Shown here: one piece after another, positions 1 through 11,894 of the stretch
How the letters are laid out: each line of letters starts with the position of its first letter
How positions within the stretch are numbered: the first letter of the stretch is position 1
Source: Boesenbergia rotunda
Lineage: Eukaryota; Streptophyta; Magnoliopsida; Zingiberales; Zingiberaceae
Assembly: GCA_024364735.1 (NCBI GenBank)
Contig: JAGFNQ010000198.1
Coordinates: 250,251-314,250, forward strand
Length of the DNA stretch: 64,000 nucleotides
Direction: 5' to 3'
Made by a program: the position numbers and the translations under genes
Notes under the pieces: model-generated
The model's database searches: none
Seen by the model: the letters and a program-made list of their open reading frames with translations, nothing else
Told to the model about the DNA's origin: nothing

Positions 1-670
1 CATATTCCAACTATATCGATCTTTTACTATCAGTTATAATAGATAGCTAGTACTACACTTCCTGTATCAATGTAGGTCATGTACTCACTCGTACCCTCTA
101 GGTCACCTAACTCAGCACGAGCGAACCAGAAGTCTAAAACTCCCCAATATAGGAGAAAACATCACTATATCGATATACAGTCTCAATGTCTCACACAGTC
201 GATAATGACTGATACTAGTATACAACTGGTATGGGACAGGAATTCTATATATTGAATTCCTTAACCTCCGATAGGTTATTGACAGGTTCGACCCTCGTCT
301 TCCGACCATATATCGGTGCTACTCGAGAATCAACATTCTCTGCATCCTAGACGAGTCGGCAACATGTCAACCAGTCACCTATAATCGACTCCCAACATGG
401 TCGCAAATAAAACGGATCGACTACATGTCTTCCAGCCAAAATATAAGGTGATATACAATCATATCATAATAAAGAAATGTCTAACCCTACACTAAATAGT
501 AGATACAAAAAGAGGTAAATGAAACACATCATATACCTCGTGTCGCCTGAAGGAGTCCCGTCGCCGCCATGTCCCAATCACGTCCAACGAGAAAATGACT
601 CCGACACAAAATCCGAAAACACCCACAAGACCACAAGGTATCTCGAGAACCTGGCTCTGATACCAAAAAT
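1..670 (-). mobile_element. internal 5' leader of a minus-strand Ty3/gypsy element (cut by window start)
   Basis: The stretch 530-670 closely matches 38775-38913, the leader of the complete chromovirus in this window. It includes the complement of a tRNA-Met primer-binding site (TGGTATCAGAGC on the minus strand, 654-665), a few bases from the LTR at 671. The element therefore runs leftwards out of the window, with its 5' LTR at 671-3625. No gag reading frame is recognisable in 1-529, so this copy may be degraded or non-autonomous. Confidence 0.7.
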
Positions 671-3625
671 TGTCACGCCCCGAGGAGCTGCCCGTCCGAT
701 ACCGACCGGACTGCCACTCCCTCGACCGACGGACAATTCAGAAACCTAACCTCTACGACCACCTCAGATGATTGTACCATAGCCTATAGGGCTGGAACAA
801 CCATCTGAAATCAACAAAAGCGAGACGACGATGAAAGCTGCGTACCGGTACGACTTACGACAAACACAAGCACAAGACCTCCATGGCTCACAAAAGTACA
901 ACTATACCGCCATATAAAAGGACACAATCAAATACGAATACCGCAGCGGAAAAGTAAAGTAGAGAAACAGAAAAAGGGTACCAACATGTACCACCAACAA
1001 AGTAATAGAAACATCCCGGAATCATCTCGAAGAAACACGCGAACTGGGATAGGTTGCCGGGCGCTCCAGACAATCATCCTGAAATAAAAACAGGGAGCTA
1101 ACGGGGTGAGTAATAATACTCAGCGAATATCTCATCAGATATATAGGATAGTCTAAGCTAGCAATAGAGTAACAGGAAATCGAAATAGCACAGGTACATG
1201 CAGGGGTAAACATAACTGGAACAAGGATAGAAACACCTTACCAAGGTAGCTGAGTCGTCGAAACTGACATAAGGGTCTCCTGTATGTGCATGTCAAACAA
1301 ATGCAACATCCAAGTATAACAAGCGCGGGCAAGTGTCCGCTCACTCTCCTGCGTAGAGCTGTGACTGCCGTCCATACTCTGCCGCTGCTACTCCTGAGCA
1401 ACCGAGTAGACGGTATGCTGTCGGTGTAACACCCCTACTCCATGACTTATCCTGGCGATATCAATAATAGCCCCAGGCCAAAACCTATCCTGGCGATATC
1501 TATATCCGCCCCAGGCCATCACCTATCCTGGCTATATCAATAACAGCCACAGGCCAAAACCTATCCTGGCGGTATCTACATCCGCCCCAGGCCATCACCT
1601 ATCCTGGCTATATCAATAACCGCCCCAGGCCAAAACCTATCCTGGCGGTATCTACATCCGCCCCAGGCCATCACCTATCCTGGCTATATCAATAACAGCC
1701 CCAGGCCAAAACCTATCCTGGCGGTATCTATATCAGCCCCAGGCCATCACCTATCCTGGCTATATCATTATCAGCCCCAGGTCATCTCTGGAGGATATCT
1801 CTATCTGAGTGTTAACACCTACCCCATGTATATAAATGGGGGAGAGACCTATCTCTCTCAACTCCTAGTATATGGGCTACTCAAGGAGGGACCTCTGCCT
1901 GCTACCACGCTCCGATTCACTAACCCATGAGTGCATGAGCGGAGCAGCACAGAGCACACTACCCATACCCCGTCAACCACTAACCCATGAGTGGCCGTAT
2001 GGATAGGTCAGTACAACTGTCGACCTGACTCACCCATGAGGGGCCACTGATCGACAGTGATGCACAGTGCACGATGATGCATGACTCTGGTCAAACAGCT
2101 TCCACTATCTAATCCACCTATATCAACATGATATGCAAGGATCATAAGTAATGCACCATAGCCTAGATCCTAATGGTGTAGGTATCACATGCTAGGTATA
2201 TCATAAACAGTATCAGCAAAGGTAGAGCAGGTATATAAGGCAATACATTACTCTACCTCTAACATAGCATATCAAGTATATCAACTATGACAAATCTAAA
2301 AGATAAGTCAGAGATACCCGCCTCAATACGAAGTAGAAGTCCGTAAGCCGAGATCCTCCGTCCAGACAATCCTCAACGAAGTAGAAAAGTCAATCAATAT
2401 CCTGTATCAAATAACATAATTAGCTATCTACACAAAAGTAATTAGCTAATCTAACTAATCCAAACCGTATTAGAGTTTTCTCAACTACCCTGAGTTATGG
2501 ATCTTAGGCTTAACTTAAGTTCAGCCTAAACCAAACGAAACTCTAATCCAATCTAATTGACCATCAAGGTAAAGCCACTTAGCATAGCATTCTAATAGAA
2601 CCTAATCCCAGAACAGATTATGATTAACCCACAACAAACTCCTATTCCCAACCGAAACAGAACTATAACACAATCTCATGGCAGAAAGCACAAATCAACA
2701 ACTCTAACCGTTGCTCAAACACACCCTGATCAAAATAAGGTCACAACCATAATCACCGAAACAGAACCAGTTCTAAAACTTGAATCGACAACCAAAATCA
2801 ATCCCAATAAAGTGTCCCCAAATCAGAACTCATCCACAGTTCTAATTAACCTCGGCAGTAGGTGCAAACCAGAATTCCAAATCTCGATCCAATACCAAAA
2901 TGACCAAGAACAACAGAATTCGAAGAACAATCGAAGAAACATTTCAAACGGTAAACCTAGGTTCAACCAGATCCAGCGAGCAACATCACGAAATCAGCCG
3001 AAATCCAAGCTAAAGAATTCATTCTTACCTTAATCAATGGATTCGACTAACACCGGTAGAGTAGACCCCTGGTCATCCTTCCTTAATCCCTACTCTATCC
3101 CTCACTGCCGGAAGAAGTCAGTCGACCACAAATCCAACCATATCGCTAACAGCAATGATGATCAACCTTGGAAAACAGAGGTAAATCAGAAGGGTTTCCA
3201 AGGAGAACCGCTACCACCTAGCAAGAAACGAGACTTACCTTCGAAAGATTCTCAGCGACTGCTCAAGTGCTCGAAGATCGTTTCAAAGTGAGGAAGACAC
3301 AATCCAAACGCAGGGAAGCAGAGAACTCCCCGATGCACCTGTCGTCTGTCGTCGCGAGGGGAGAGATCGGGGCAAAGATCGCCGGAAGAGAAATGGCGAA
3401 TCAACTCTGCGTCGAGAGAGGAAGAGGAGAGAAAACAATCGGGGTGGGGGCGATCGAAAAGGGCGAAGGAAAAGAAAACCTAATTGGCTGGAGAAGGCAG
3501 CAAAATTAATCTAATATAACATGACATTTTTGCGATTTGCCCCCTCTAAATTTGGTTATTCACACAGCAGCCCTCTAATTTCAAAAAAATTCATTTTAGC
3601 CCCCAAAATCTACTGTATTCTAACA
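671..3625 (-). mobile_element. 5' LTR of a minus-strand chromovirus-type Ty3/gypsy element
   Basis: On the plus strand it begins TGTCACGCCCCGAGGAG and ends in CTAACA, the same termini as the LTRs at 30796-33419 and 38914-41551. Read in coding sense it starts TGTTAG and ends CGTGACA. The first 450 bases align with those LTRs almost base for base; the middle is diverged and contains a tandem repeat. The primer-binding site lies just left at 654-665, which fixes this as the 5' LTR. The right-hand flank CGAAC (3626-3630) would be one target-site copy; its partner is outside the window. ORFs inside it (for example 2620-3033) show no protein family. Confidence 0.8.
1444..1785. repeat. tandem repeat inside the LTR, unit about 37-38 bp in a 75-76 bp higher-order period
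   Basis: About nine units built on CCTATCCTGGC, then a GATATC- or TATATC-like core, then GCCCCAGGCC. Alternating units differ in a fixed way (AAAACC versus ATCACC spacers; CTATATC versus GCGGTATC), giving a two-unit higher-order period. CCTGG and CCAGG at the two ends of each unit are inverted relative to each other. The equivalent position in the LTRs at 30796 and 38914 lacks the array. Confidence 0.85.
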
Positions 3626-5309
3626 CGAACGATATTGAAAAACAACAAAGGACAAGGTAAAGCAGCCCTACTCAGACATAAACAGTCATGCATTTAAGAT
3701 AAACAATCTACATAATACAAAAGGAAAAGTACCCGTCTTAAATTGTAGAACGTATCCAAGAAACCACCGCAATTGAACACATGGAACCGATCAATGTCCT
3801 ATACCAAGGATAAAATTTAGCTATTTATAAACTTAAATAAATTAACTAAACAAAATACTAAACATGATTAGGATGAATCCCTATTTACTATATTCGTTTA
3901 ATTAAATCTTAAATGATAGTTGATTTTCTGTAACCTAATCATTAAGGTCAGTTAGGTTTAATCCCAAATTAAACTCAAATAACTACTGTAATTATAAAAA
4001 TACAAATTGTCATATCACAAGTAAGCATATTTGACACTACTCGTGATAAAGCGACCATTACTAAAAAAAAAAATCAACAACAGACAACAAGATACCTTCA
4101 AAATAATGTAAAGTCAACTAAGACGCAACATATATAAACTAACTGATAAAGAATACCTACTGCTTTAACAAAAGACATTGCTCCTCAAGCTATCATACAC
4201 TAGAACACACTACTTATAACAAGCTGCTCAACAAAACAATCTCAAACCTCTATTACAATATCAACCAGCAATCAAACTAGTTGATAAGGTTGAGCATCCC
4301 AGGATTGACATGTGGCACGAGAAAGTTATGTTCCTCTTTCCAGATCAGGAAAGTCGTCGGATAATTATTATTCGCTACACATGACAGTTAATGCCTCAAT
4401 GATCGCAGTGGTCGTTACTTAAAAGTTATCACGTAATCGACGATTGAGGAACGTGGAGGATAATATGGAGACATGTGTGACCAAGCTCTCAAGTATATAA
4501 AGTGCTTCGACATCCAAGTAACAGGAGTAAGCTTTCTGAACTAAAGACAATTCTATTTCCTCGTCGTCCACCGGTGATAATTGTGATTCTTGACATGAGC
4601 GGCAGAGTGGGCTCCGTCGGAAAACCTTCCGGTGTGTTCCCATTAACGCTTGTGTTGATCTTGCAGGGCACGATCATCTTCTCCTTGTTGTCATCCTCGT
4701 GGGTTGCACCTCGGTGACTCGCCGTCCGCGTCGATTCTTTTTCGGAACACTAGTGATAGTTATAAAGTCAACTAATGTTTCTTTAACTCTCACATCTGCA
4801 ATAAACGAGCTTAACACTTTCGCTACTTATCTACACGAGAAGCTCCGAAAGAAAGCTCTTTGTCAGAAATTAGAGGATGAACTGTGGCTAGAGGGAAAAA
4901 TCAAGGACAGGAAGCCAACAAGGTGGCGCTTGTGAAGATCGCTGGAGAAGATCGCTAGAGAGGGAATCAACTCGACTTGCTCACAGAGAAGTCAAGGCTT
5001 GGCGCCTGTTCATCCACTTGTAGAAGACGAAGAGGATACACGATGAAGGAGGGTCGCGAGATGGTGATGTCGCCGACCGAAATCGTATGGAGGAAGAGGA
5101 GGAGAAGATGTAGAGGTGCGGCGCGATGGGGAACCGCTCGGCGTCGGACTGCTACGGCGAATAAAAGAGGGATTTTTGGGAGGAGTTTTTAGGGTTTTAT
5201 AAATTTAATATAACTTTGCAGAAAAATCTTTCAAACTTAGACAATTCGAAGCACGCCCCTAATTTAGGGTTTTATACATTTTAAACTCTGTGAATTTCTA
5301 TATTTAACA
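3626..5309 (-). mobile_element. older gypsy LTR fragment (interrupted by a solo LTR)
   Basis: Sequence 3626-4281 and 4750-5309 has the layout of the 3' half of the large gypsy LTRs: an AT-rich stretch with AATTAA/TTAGG words, a charged GC-rich stretch, then the terminal 'gccccTaatttaggg' type tail ending TTTAACA at 5309. The front of this LTR is not in the window, because the gypsy element at 671 was inserted into it. Too diverged to place precisely. Confidence 0.5.
4282..4749 (+). mobile_element. solo LTR, 468 bp, TSD CTAGT
   Basis: Starts TGATAAGG, ends TTTTTCGGAACA, and is flanked on both sides by CTAGT (4277-4281 and 4750-4754). A TATA-like TATATAAAG lies near 4494-4502. It is homologous over much of its length to the minus strand of 8576-11308: both share the GAGTGGGCTCCG block, the GGGTTG block and the CGTCGATTC-TTCGGAACA end. 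Two LTRs without internal sequence reduced to one copy is the usual trace of LTR-LTR recombination. Confidence 0.85.
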
Positions 5310-5391
5310 ATTATTGCGAGACCAAACAAGGACAACATAAGGGAATATCACAATTATTAAAAGATGAAAGTATTTTACCAAATAGTTTATT
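5310..5391 (-). pseudogene. receptor-like protein relic A, left piece
   Basis: The end of this piece (about 5352-5391, AGATGAAAGTATTTTACC and following) matches 20016-20049 inside the intact receptor-like protein gene. It continues directly in the piece at 8155 once the solo LTR 5392-8154 is set aside. The left part (5310-5350) aligns only weakly. No open frame. Confidence 0.6.
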
Positions 5392-8154
5392 TGTTGAAAA
5401 CTGGAATTTTATAGGGCTTAATTGTAAATTTTCAAACTTGGAGGGCCTTTATGTAAAACTGTAAAAAAAACTATTTAAAACCCCAAGAGCCCTAACTTCC
5501 CTCGTCTCCCCGATTTCCCTATTTCCCTCTCCTCTGCGCCGAAAATCCTCGAAACCACCCGGCGCCGCCTGCGGTTTCTTCCCGAGGCTCCATCGCGCCG
5601 CCCGCTGCCGCCCTTAAGCGAGCCAGCCGACGCCGCCAACACTGCTGCCCAACGCCGAGGCAGTGCCTCCCTCGCGACTCACGGGTTGCTGCTGTCGACC
5701 TCTTCTTCCTTCTCCTCTCTTCTGTGTTGTCGCCCGAAACCAGCAGCTGCCGGCATTCCTTGTCCGACGAGCGAAGACGACTAACCTCTTTCCTACTTCT
5801 TCTTCCCCGCAGTTCATTTCTGTTCCTGTTGCTTGCGCCGGCCACAAGGAACGTTAGAATTCGGGGACTGGTTTTGAATGAGTTTGCTATCAGATTTTAA
5901 CATAAGCAGAGAAATTTTCATTTGACATAGTTTTGTGCGACTGGTGAGAAGTGTATTTGATGTAGACTAGCAGTAGAGTTCAAGTGTAGTGCTCTCGAGC
6001 GTATGATTGACAAGGAGTATATGAGTGTGTTGAGTTAGAGTGGTTTGGCTTAACGTTGAAAGCTGTCCTTGCTCGATATAGTAGATAGTGTATTTCATAT
6101 TACGCTAAGAGATAAAGTATTAGTGAGTAGTTGTCGATTATGTGTAGTGAAGTGATTAGAGTGTAAGTGTTGCATTCAGGAAAAGTTGGCAAAAAGGTTT
6201 TTTTGTACAGTGGCAAGTGTTTTGTATGAAGAGAGCTTGTAGACTCGCTCGGTGGTACGAGGTTTTAAGTAATGTAGTGAATATGAGCTTTTTGATTGAT
6301 GCCTGCTTTGGTGTTACATTTGATTTGGATTACTAAGGGGTAATTATTGCTTTTGAATTGGTGGTAATTCTTAGGTTGGTTTGGATTTAACTTAATGACC
6401 TAATCTTGTAAATTGTGAGTTAGTTAAATAGAGATTATAATTAAGATTTGTCCTAATTTTATTTAGTATTTTGTTTAGCTAATTTGTTGATTTTATAATT
6501 AGCTAAACTTTATCATTCGGTACAGGACCTTAAGTTGGATACGCACAGTTGATCGTGGAAGGTCCTCATTTACGAAATTCTTCGATAAAAGGCGGGTACT
6601 TCTCCTTTGTACTCGAGTAGTTTTTTTTACCTTAAAGCATGACTATTTTATGTCTAATAGGTTCTTTGACCTTGCTCTTTGTTGTTTGATATTTTAACAT
6701 CGCCGTTGGTACTTATTCTTCGTTGATCTTCGAGTATTCAAAATTCGTATCTGTACAGTTCTCTGTTGGTTTTCTGTTCTGTAAAGTGCCGCTTGTACAC
6801 GAGTACTTAGAAGTCCATTGAACACAATTAGGTTTATTTGGCATTAGAAATATTCTACATAGTAGTGTAGGTGTATAATCGTTGATTTTCGATTTCTGGT
6901 TGGTTGTATCGATGCATGTTTTACTTGTTCGATTTTGTTGCATCGTTGTTTCTCTGGTTGTTCGTGCATCTCGTAGCATGCATCATATCTGCACGTTGCA
7001 TACTAACGACTATTGAGCTTCCATATGGTTAAGCCGTCATTAGTCATTTAGTTGCTCGATTCACTCAACCATTTGTTATCGTGGTAGTTGTTAGAGTGCG
7101 AGCAACAGTCCTGTTATGCCACACATGTTGTAGCTGTAGGCAAATAGTGGCACTCTCACCATTGTTTTCGAGGGATATTAGAGCTGTTGGTGGCTCACCC
7201 TCACCGTTGTTTTCGAGTGATATTAGAGCTGTTGGTGGCTCCCCCTATGTATCGGGGTTTTTGGAGTAGTTGGCTCCCCAGCATCCTGTCCACTCAACCA
7301 CACCTTTGTGGTATTCGTTTGAGTGTGTACAGTTGTCACAACCCTACTCACTCGGTCACACAGATGAGACGTGTTGGTAGCTTGACTGGCGTCAGGGGTG
7401 ACACATGTCATTGCATCATATGCATACGTATTTCTTTTATGCATTTGCTTGTGTTTGATGCACTTATATGAGCTATGATTGTTGCACTTGGTTGACATGC
7501 ATGTATATCTTGGTTTTATTATTGTTGCGTTGTTTTATACCTGCTTAGTTGTTATTCGGTTTTATATCGTGTTGTTCTATATATGTTATGCATGTTTAGG
7601 TATTCCTATATTTCATATGGGTTGTACTCTATTGATTCTCTACTTAGTTATCCTTTATTATGTCATGCTTATTGTCTACTCATATACCCGCAGAGTCTGC
7701 CCGGACTCACCATCGCTACCTCCCATTTTTGTTTCAGGTAGCAGGTAGATATTTTGCTTGGAGCCAAGAGATGATCCAGTTATCAGCCCCTCAGTTCCAC
7801 CGGGTTATTTTATTTGGAGTTGTTTCAGAGTTGATTCTCCGTAGTTTTTCTATTTTCGCATTTTATTTTCTTATCTGGTATGGTTTTGACTAATTTGTAG
7901 TAATGTCTTATTGGTCGGGTTTGTTCGTTGTGGAGTTTCTCTTTGGTTGTGGTTTCTTTTATATTTAGGGAGGCTGAGCCACCCGTTATCTCTTTTGTTG
8001 TTATAAAAACTGCGTGATGATGTTTTTATTTCTGTTATGATGGCTGAGCCATCTTTTGTGATGAGAGTGTATGTATATTTGCCTCATATTGTCCACCGTA
8101 CAGGGGAGATGTTGTTCGATTTTCAAGTAAACATGTGCCTCTAGGGTCGTGACA
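5392..8154 (+). mobile_element. solo LTR of a chromovirus-type gypsy element, TSD TTATT
   Basis: Starts TGTTGAAAACTGG and ends AGGGTCGTGACA, the sense-strand version of the LTRs that start TGTCACG on the plus strand elsewhere. TTATT is present on both sides (5387-5391 and 8155-8159). The first 450 bases contain the proline/arginine-like GC-rich block seen in the other LTRs of the family. No primer-binding site or polypurine tract adjoins it, so it is a solo LTR. It sits inside a receptor-like protein relic. ORFs within it (5519-5845 minus, 7187-7748 plus) have no recognisable domain. Confidence 0.85.
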
Positions 8155-8575
8155 TTATTCAAAGAAAGATCCAAGATTTTAAGAGAAATAAGATATAAGA
8201 TCCAAGATTTTAAGAGAAATAAGATATTTATATTTATCAAGATGACACTGTTGAAAGAGTTTGACCTCAAACGTAAAATTTATAGACAAGTGAGATTTGC
8301 AACCTATGTCGGTATTTCGCCAAAAAATTTATCGTCTTCGAGATTAAAAATGATTAACAATTCATAATTTTTAGAGAAGTAGGAAATTGCCCAAACATAC
8401 TATTATTGTTCAAACGTAGATACTCTAATATGAGAGGAAATAAGTTTCGATAATGTGGGAATGTATCATGTAGGTGATTAGACAACTCCCACTTATGTGG
8501 TTATTAGACAACTTGTTGGAATTTACCCTTCAAATGAGTTGTTTGAAAGATCAATAATTGAGAAAGAATAGAAGG
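8155..8575 (-). pseudogene. receptor-like protein relic A, right piece (LRR region)
   Basis: The DNA aligns with 20046-20520 of the intact receptor-like protein gene, covering several C-terminal leucine-rich repeats. Conserved words include AAAGATCCAAGA, AGTTTGA, TCAAACGTAAAATTT and GAGTTGTTTGAAAGATCA. Stops and indels break every frame. Homology stops at GAAGG (8571-8575), where the next LTR begins with TGTTCCGG. The relic is on the same strand as the intact gene. Confidence 0.8.
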
Positions 8576-9126
8576 TGTTCCGGAAGGAATCGACGTCGAC
8601 GATCAGTCACCAGGGTTCAACCCACGAGTATGATGACGAGAGAGGAAGAGCTCCAATCCTGCGAGATTAACACGAGCGTTAAGGGAACACGCCGGAGGTT
8701 GTCCGGCGGAGCCCACTCCGACGCTCAAGTCAGTGCCTGAATCTCTTAGATGGAAGAAAGTAAGGACAAAAGTATAAGGTCGAATGTGCGTGACCCCCTT
8801 ACCTGGGGGGGTTGGAGTACCTTTTATACCTGAGGTGTCAGTCACACGTGTCCCCACATTCTTCTCCGCGCCCCCTTAATCGTCGGTTACTGGATAATCT
8901 TTGTAACGGTCTTCACAGCCATTAAATCTGAGCCGTTGCGCCAATTAAGGCTTTAATGACTGCGTAGTATGGGTCGTGATTATCCGGTAATAATGCATGA
9001 TGATTATCCACAAATTGGGAGAAAGGGGTCAGTTGTATGAAGTCGGGTGATCCTTGGGCTCCGCTACCCCGAGGTGATCTCAGGGTCCTTTGGCCTGGGC
9101 GGGGTCTCGGGCTCTCACCTTCCCGA

Positions 9127-11092
9127 TGTTGGATAGCTTAGCGTGTTTCCTAAGCGAATACCGGGTCGTCTATGGGAAACCTCTCCATGTCCAAGGATTA
9201 AAAATTTAATCCGAATGGAGACCTATCTCCCAAATGACCATCTCGTCGTCGTACCAATTGATTCGAGTTACAACTTGGCCAAACTTTAATGTTCAAGCCT
9301 TATAACTCGCCTAAGCAATTAGTTGCGGAAAAGACGAGTGGATCATCGATTTTTGTGATTATCATCGGGGTCCAACATGATTAATTATCACAATTAATTA
9401 TCAAATAATTAACACAAAGATAATTAATCAACCACACATAAAATGATAGAAATCAAAGAGTCGTAAGAGAAGGTTGTCTAGACTGCCCACCGCGAGCGCT
9501 TCCCGATTTACCCTGGTGACCGATGGGAAACTTCCGTGGGGCCGGGCCGGTCACCCCAGGTTCAATTTGTCTGATGCCTGGTTCATCATTTTTTTTTTGT
9601 AAGAGAAGGTTGTTCCTCTCATTACCTCGCGATCTTCTATTGTATGCCCCTCCCTCTTGGACGTCGTGTGGGCGACGATCTACCAAGAACCGAAGTCACT
9701 AAGGCCTCCAACCAAACTCTTTCTTCACGCACCAACCAAACCCTAACCAAGGGTTGTCGCCGGCCTCTTCAAGAAGAAGAAGGTGATGGAGAAGAAGTGA
9801 AGATCTCTTCTCCCTCACAACAACCCTAACCAACCTCCTCTTGAACTTCCTATCTTGCGGCACCAAGCACACAAGGAAGCACAAGCCTCTTCTTCCTCTT
9901 CTTCCACCTTGCGTCGACCACCATAATCCAATGAGGTGCCGCGCGGCCACCTTTTTCCTCTCTTCTCCTAGCGCCACCGACCACCAAGGAGAATAGGTGA
10001 TCACACCACAAAGAAAGGATGAGAAGGATGGAAGTAGAATGGAAGGTAGGCTCTCCTCTTCTCCTCCTTCAAGTTGCGCCGGCCATCTTCTTCCAAAGAG
10101 GTGCAGCCGGCCACCAAGACCTAGGTGAGAGAGAGAGGAAGAGAGGAGAGAAAATAGAGTTAGATGATTAATTGGATTAATTGGTTTCATGACTTCATGG
10201 GGTATTTATAGAGCTACAATAGGGACCATGAGGAGGAGTTGGGTCTTGGCCACCTAATGGATCAATGCCTAATCCATTAATGAAGAATCATTCCACTAAA
10301 GGTTCTTCATTGAACTACCTCACTAACCCCCATATTTAAATATGAGCTCCACCTATTATGAGTACAATTTCTCCCCGTATTTAAGATATCAAATGTCCAT
10401 TGATTAATTTAAATTATTGACAATTTTAATTAATCAACATCTAACTCCTTGATTAGTACCACTTATCCTTATCATCATGCTGGACCAAGTTCACCTGTAG
10501 GATTTAACATGATGAACCTTATGAGCTCATCAAGGGGCATCATCATCCCGACTCACTAGGACACAATTTTCGTCTATAATCAAAGACACACCATATAAAT
10601 AATATTATTTCCCAATTTACCGGGCCTATCGATCTAACAAAATAAATCTCGCTCATTGGTAAATCAAAGAAATAAATACTAAGTACATGTGCCCGTTATT
10701 ATATCGGGATTTAGAGCATGTACTCCATAATAAACTAAGATTTGATCCAATTATAAAGTCAGTATAAATTGGATCATCTCTATGTCGGTCCTGCTCAATG
10801 CACACAAAGTGCACTAGTGTGATTCTATGGTCAAGATAAACTAACACCAAATTACACTACAACCATCCCGATGGTTTGTCCAATTCTATCACAGTTGTGA
10901 GCCTTTACTTAAACTTTACAAGGCACTGATAACATAATCTTCTGTGCGACACTACATACCATGTTATCTACAGTGTAAAGTATTAGACATTATGCATACA
11001 ATAATATAAATATGCAACAATAATCTTGTGATTCTCTTTCAAAAAGTAGATGTCTTATACAAAAGGCAGGGCTTTTAGTATACATCCTAACA
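9127..11092 (-). mobile_element. solo LTR, 1966 bp, TSD CCCGA, carrying a SINE
   Basis: On the minus strand it starts TGTTAGGATGTATAC and ends GCTATCCAACA. CCCGA flanks it at 9122-9126 and 11093-11097. A minus-strand TATA box (CTATAAATACC) lies at about 10200-10211. It interrupts the LTR 8576-11308. The start sequence is of the kind often seen in copia-type LTRs, but no coding region is attached to confirm the superfamily. The 163-aa ORF at 9699-10190 (minus) is low-complexity and not a gene. Confidence 0.8.
9478..9598 (+). mobile_element. SINE-like insertion with a poly(T) tail and 15-bp TSD
   Basis: A 121-bp insert ends in a run of about ten T and is flanked by perfect direct copies of GTAAGAGAAGGTTGT (9463-9477 and 9599-9613). 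A T-rich 3' end is known for rice p-SINE1-type elements. An internal GGTTCAATTTG resembles a tRNA B box; no clear A box is visible, so the copy may be 5'-truncated or of a diverged family. Insertion is inside a solo LTR. Confidence 0.75.
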
Positions 11093-11308
11093 CCCGAGCT
11101 GATCTCGGGGACCCGACCTACCGAGGCGGTGTCGGGCGAGTGCCCTCCTAGATCGACCTCAAGTGTATGTCTATCCGAGGTGGTCTCAGGAATCTCCCTT
11201 TCCGAGGGAGTCTCGAGAGTTAAGGAAAGAGAGTCGTCCAGACTTGGTAGATCTTGCCACATAGCTTCTTCAGTTCATGTGTCAGCCACGGAGTGTTCAA
11301 CCCCATCA

Positions 11309-11894
11309 CAAATCCCTCCCTTCAAGTCTAATCGAAGGAAGTGTAGCTAACTGATTAGACTAGTGTTATAACGAAGAAGCTATGTTATGGTGGTCCATAT
11401 GTCTTTTACTGCTTCTTTAGCGGCCTGCCGGGTCCGAGGAATCAGACCAGGCATCCCTGGACCCCAGGCAGCTCCTCGAATCCATCCCACATCTCTAAGA
11501 GTTTCGAAACAGAGCCATGACAGCTGCCCATGACCCTTTAAAAATGCATGGGGTATCTTAATGGCGACAAGGTCGTCTGACGAATGTGGCCTCGCCATGT
11601 GCTCCGTCATTCTCTGCGCGGTGATCTCCTGCTGATACGCGCCGCGGGGCCATACGAAGCGACGATTATAAAGGATGGTGGCGCCTCGGGATGCCCCATC
11701 AGCCCCATCGACGTGTTGCCTCCCTATTGCTCATAGGCGGGCGACTTCTCCCTATAAAAGAGGGTGCAACGACATCCTTCTGCTTTCCTGCCTTATCTGT
11801 TTTCAAACATCTTCGTTTACCTGCTGTTCATCTCGCTGTCGCATCCCCCCTCCCAAGTGTAAGTCTCCTTCTGTTTTCTCCTTGCCTTCTCCCT
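11309..11894 (+). other. upstream region of the Transposase_28-like gene; probable promoter
   Basis: No gene. A good TATA box (CCCTATAAAAGAGGG) lies at about 11751-11765, some 130 bases upstream of the ATG at 11895. The first part (11309-11340) is the purine-rich flank of the LTR to the left, read on the other strand. ORFs at 11380-11610 (minus) and 11675-11980 (plus) show no family. Confidence 0.45.

Larger units (their letters stand above)
8576..11308 (-). mobile_element. LTR (probable 3' LTR) of a minus-strand element, interrupted by a solo LTR
   Basis: On the plus strand it starts TGTTCCGGAAGG and ends near TTCAACCCCATCA. These are the reverse complements of the ends of the 468-bp solo LTR at 4282-4749. 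A minus-strand TATA box (GGTATAAAAGG) lies at 8820-8830. Removing the insertion 9127-11092 restores one continuous GC-rich sequence with repeated 'ccgaggtgatctc' words. Just beyond the right end the minus strand is purine-rich (AAGGGAGGGATTTG), as expected of a polypurine tract before a 3' LTR. The matching 5' LTR is not in the window. Confidence 0.6.

Noticed and set aside
1444..1785. CRISPR-like array
   Set aside because: Units follow each other without unique spacers of equal length, alternate in a higher-order pattern and lie in a plant LTR.
2620..3509. Three consecutive plus-strand ORFs (137, 84 and 80 aa)
   Set aside because: They lie within the LTR 671-3625; compositionally biased, in different frames, with no domain.
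9699..10190. 163-aa ORF on the minus strand
   Set aside because: It lies fully inside a solo LTR with a target duplication; L/S/G-rich with no domain, and covers the LTR promoter region.
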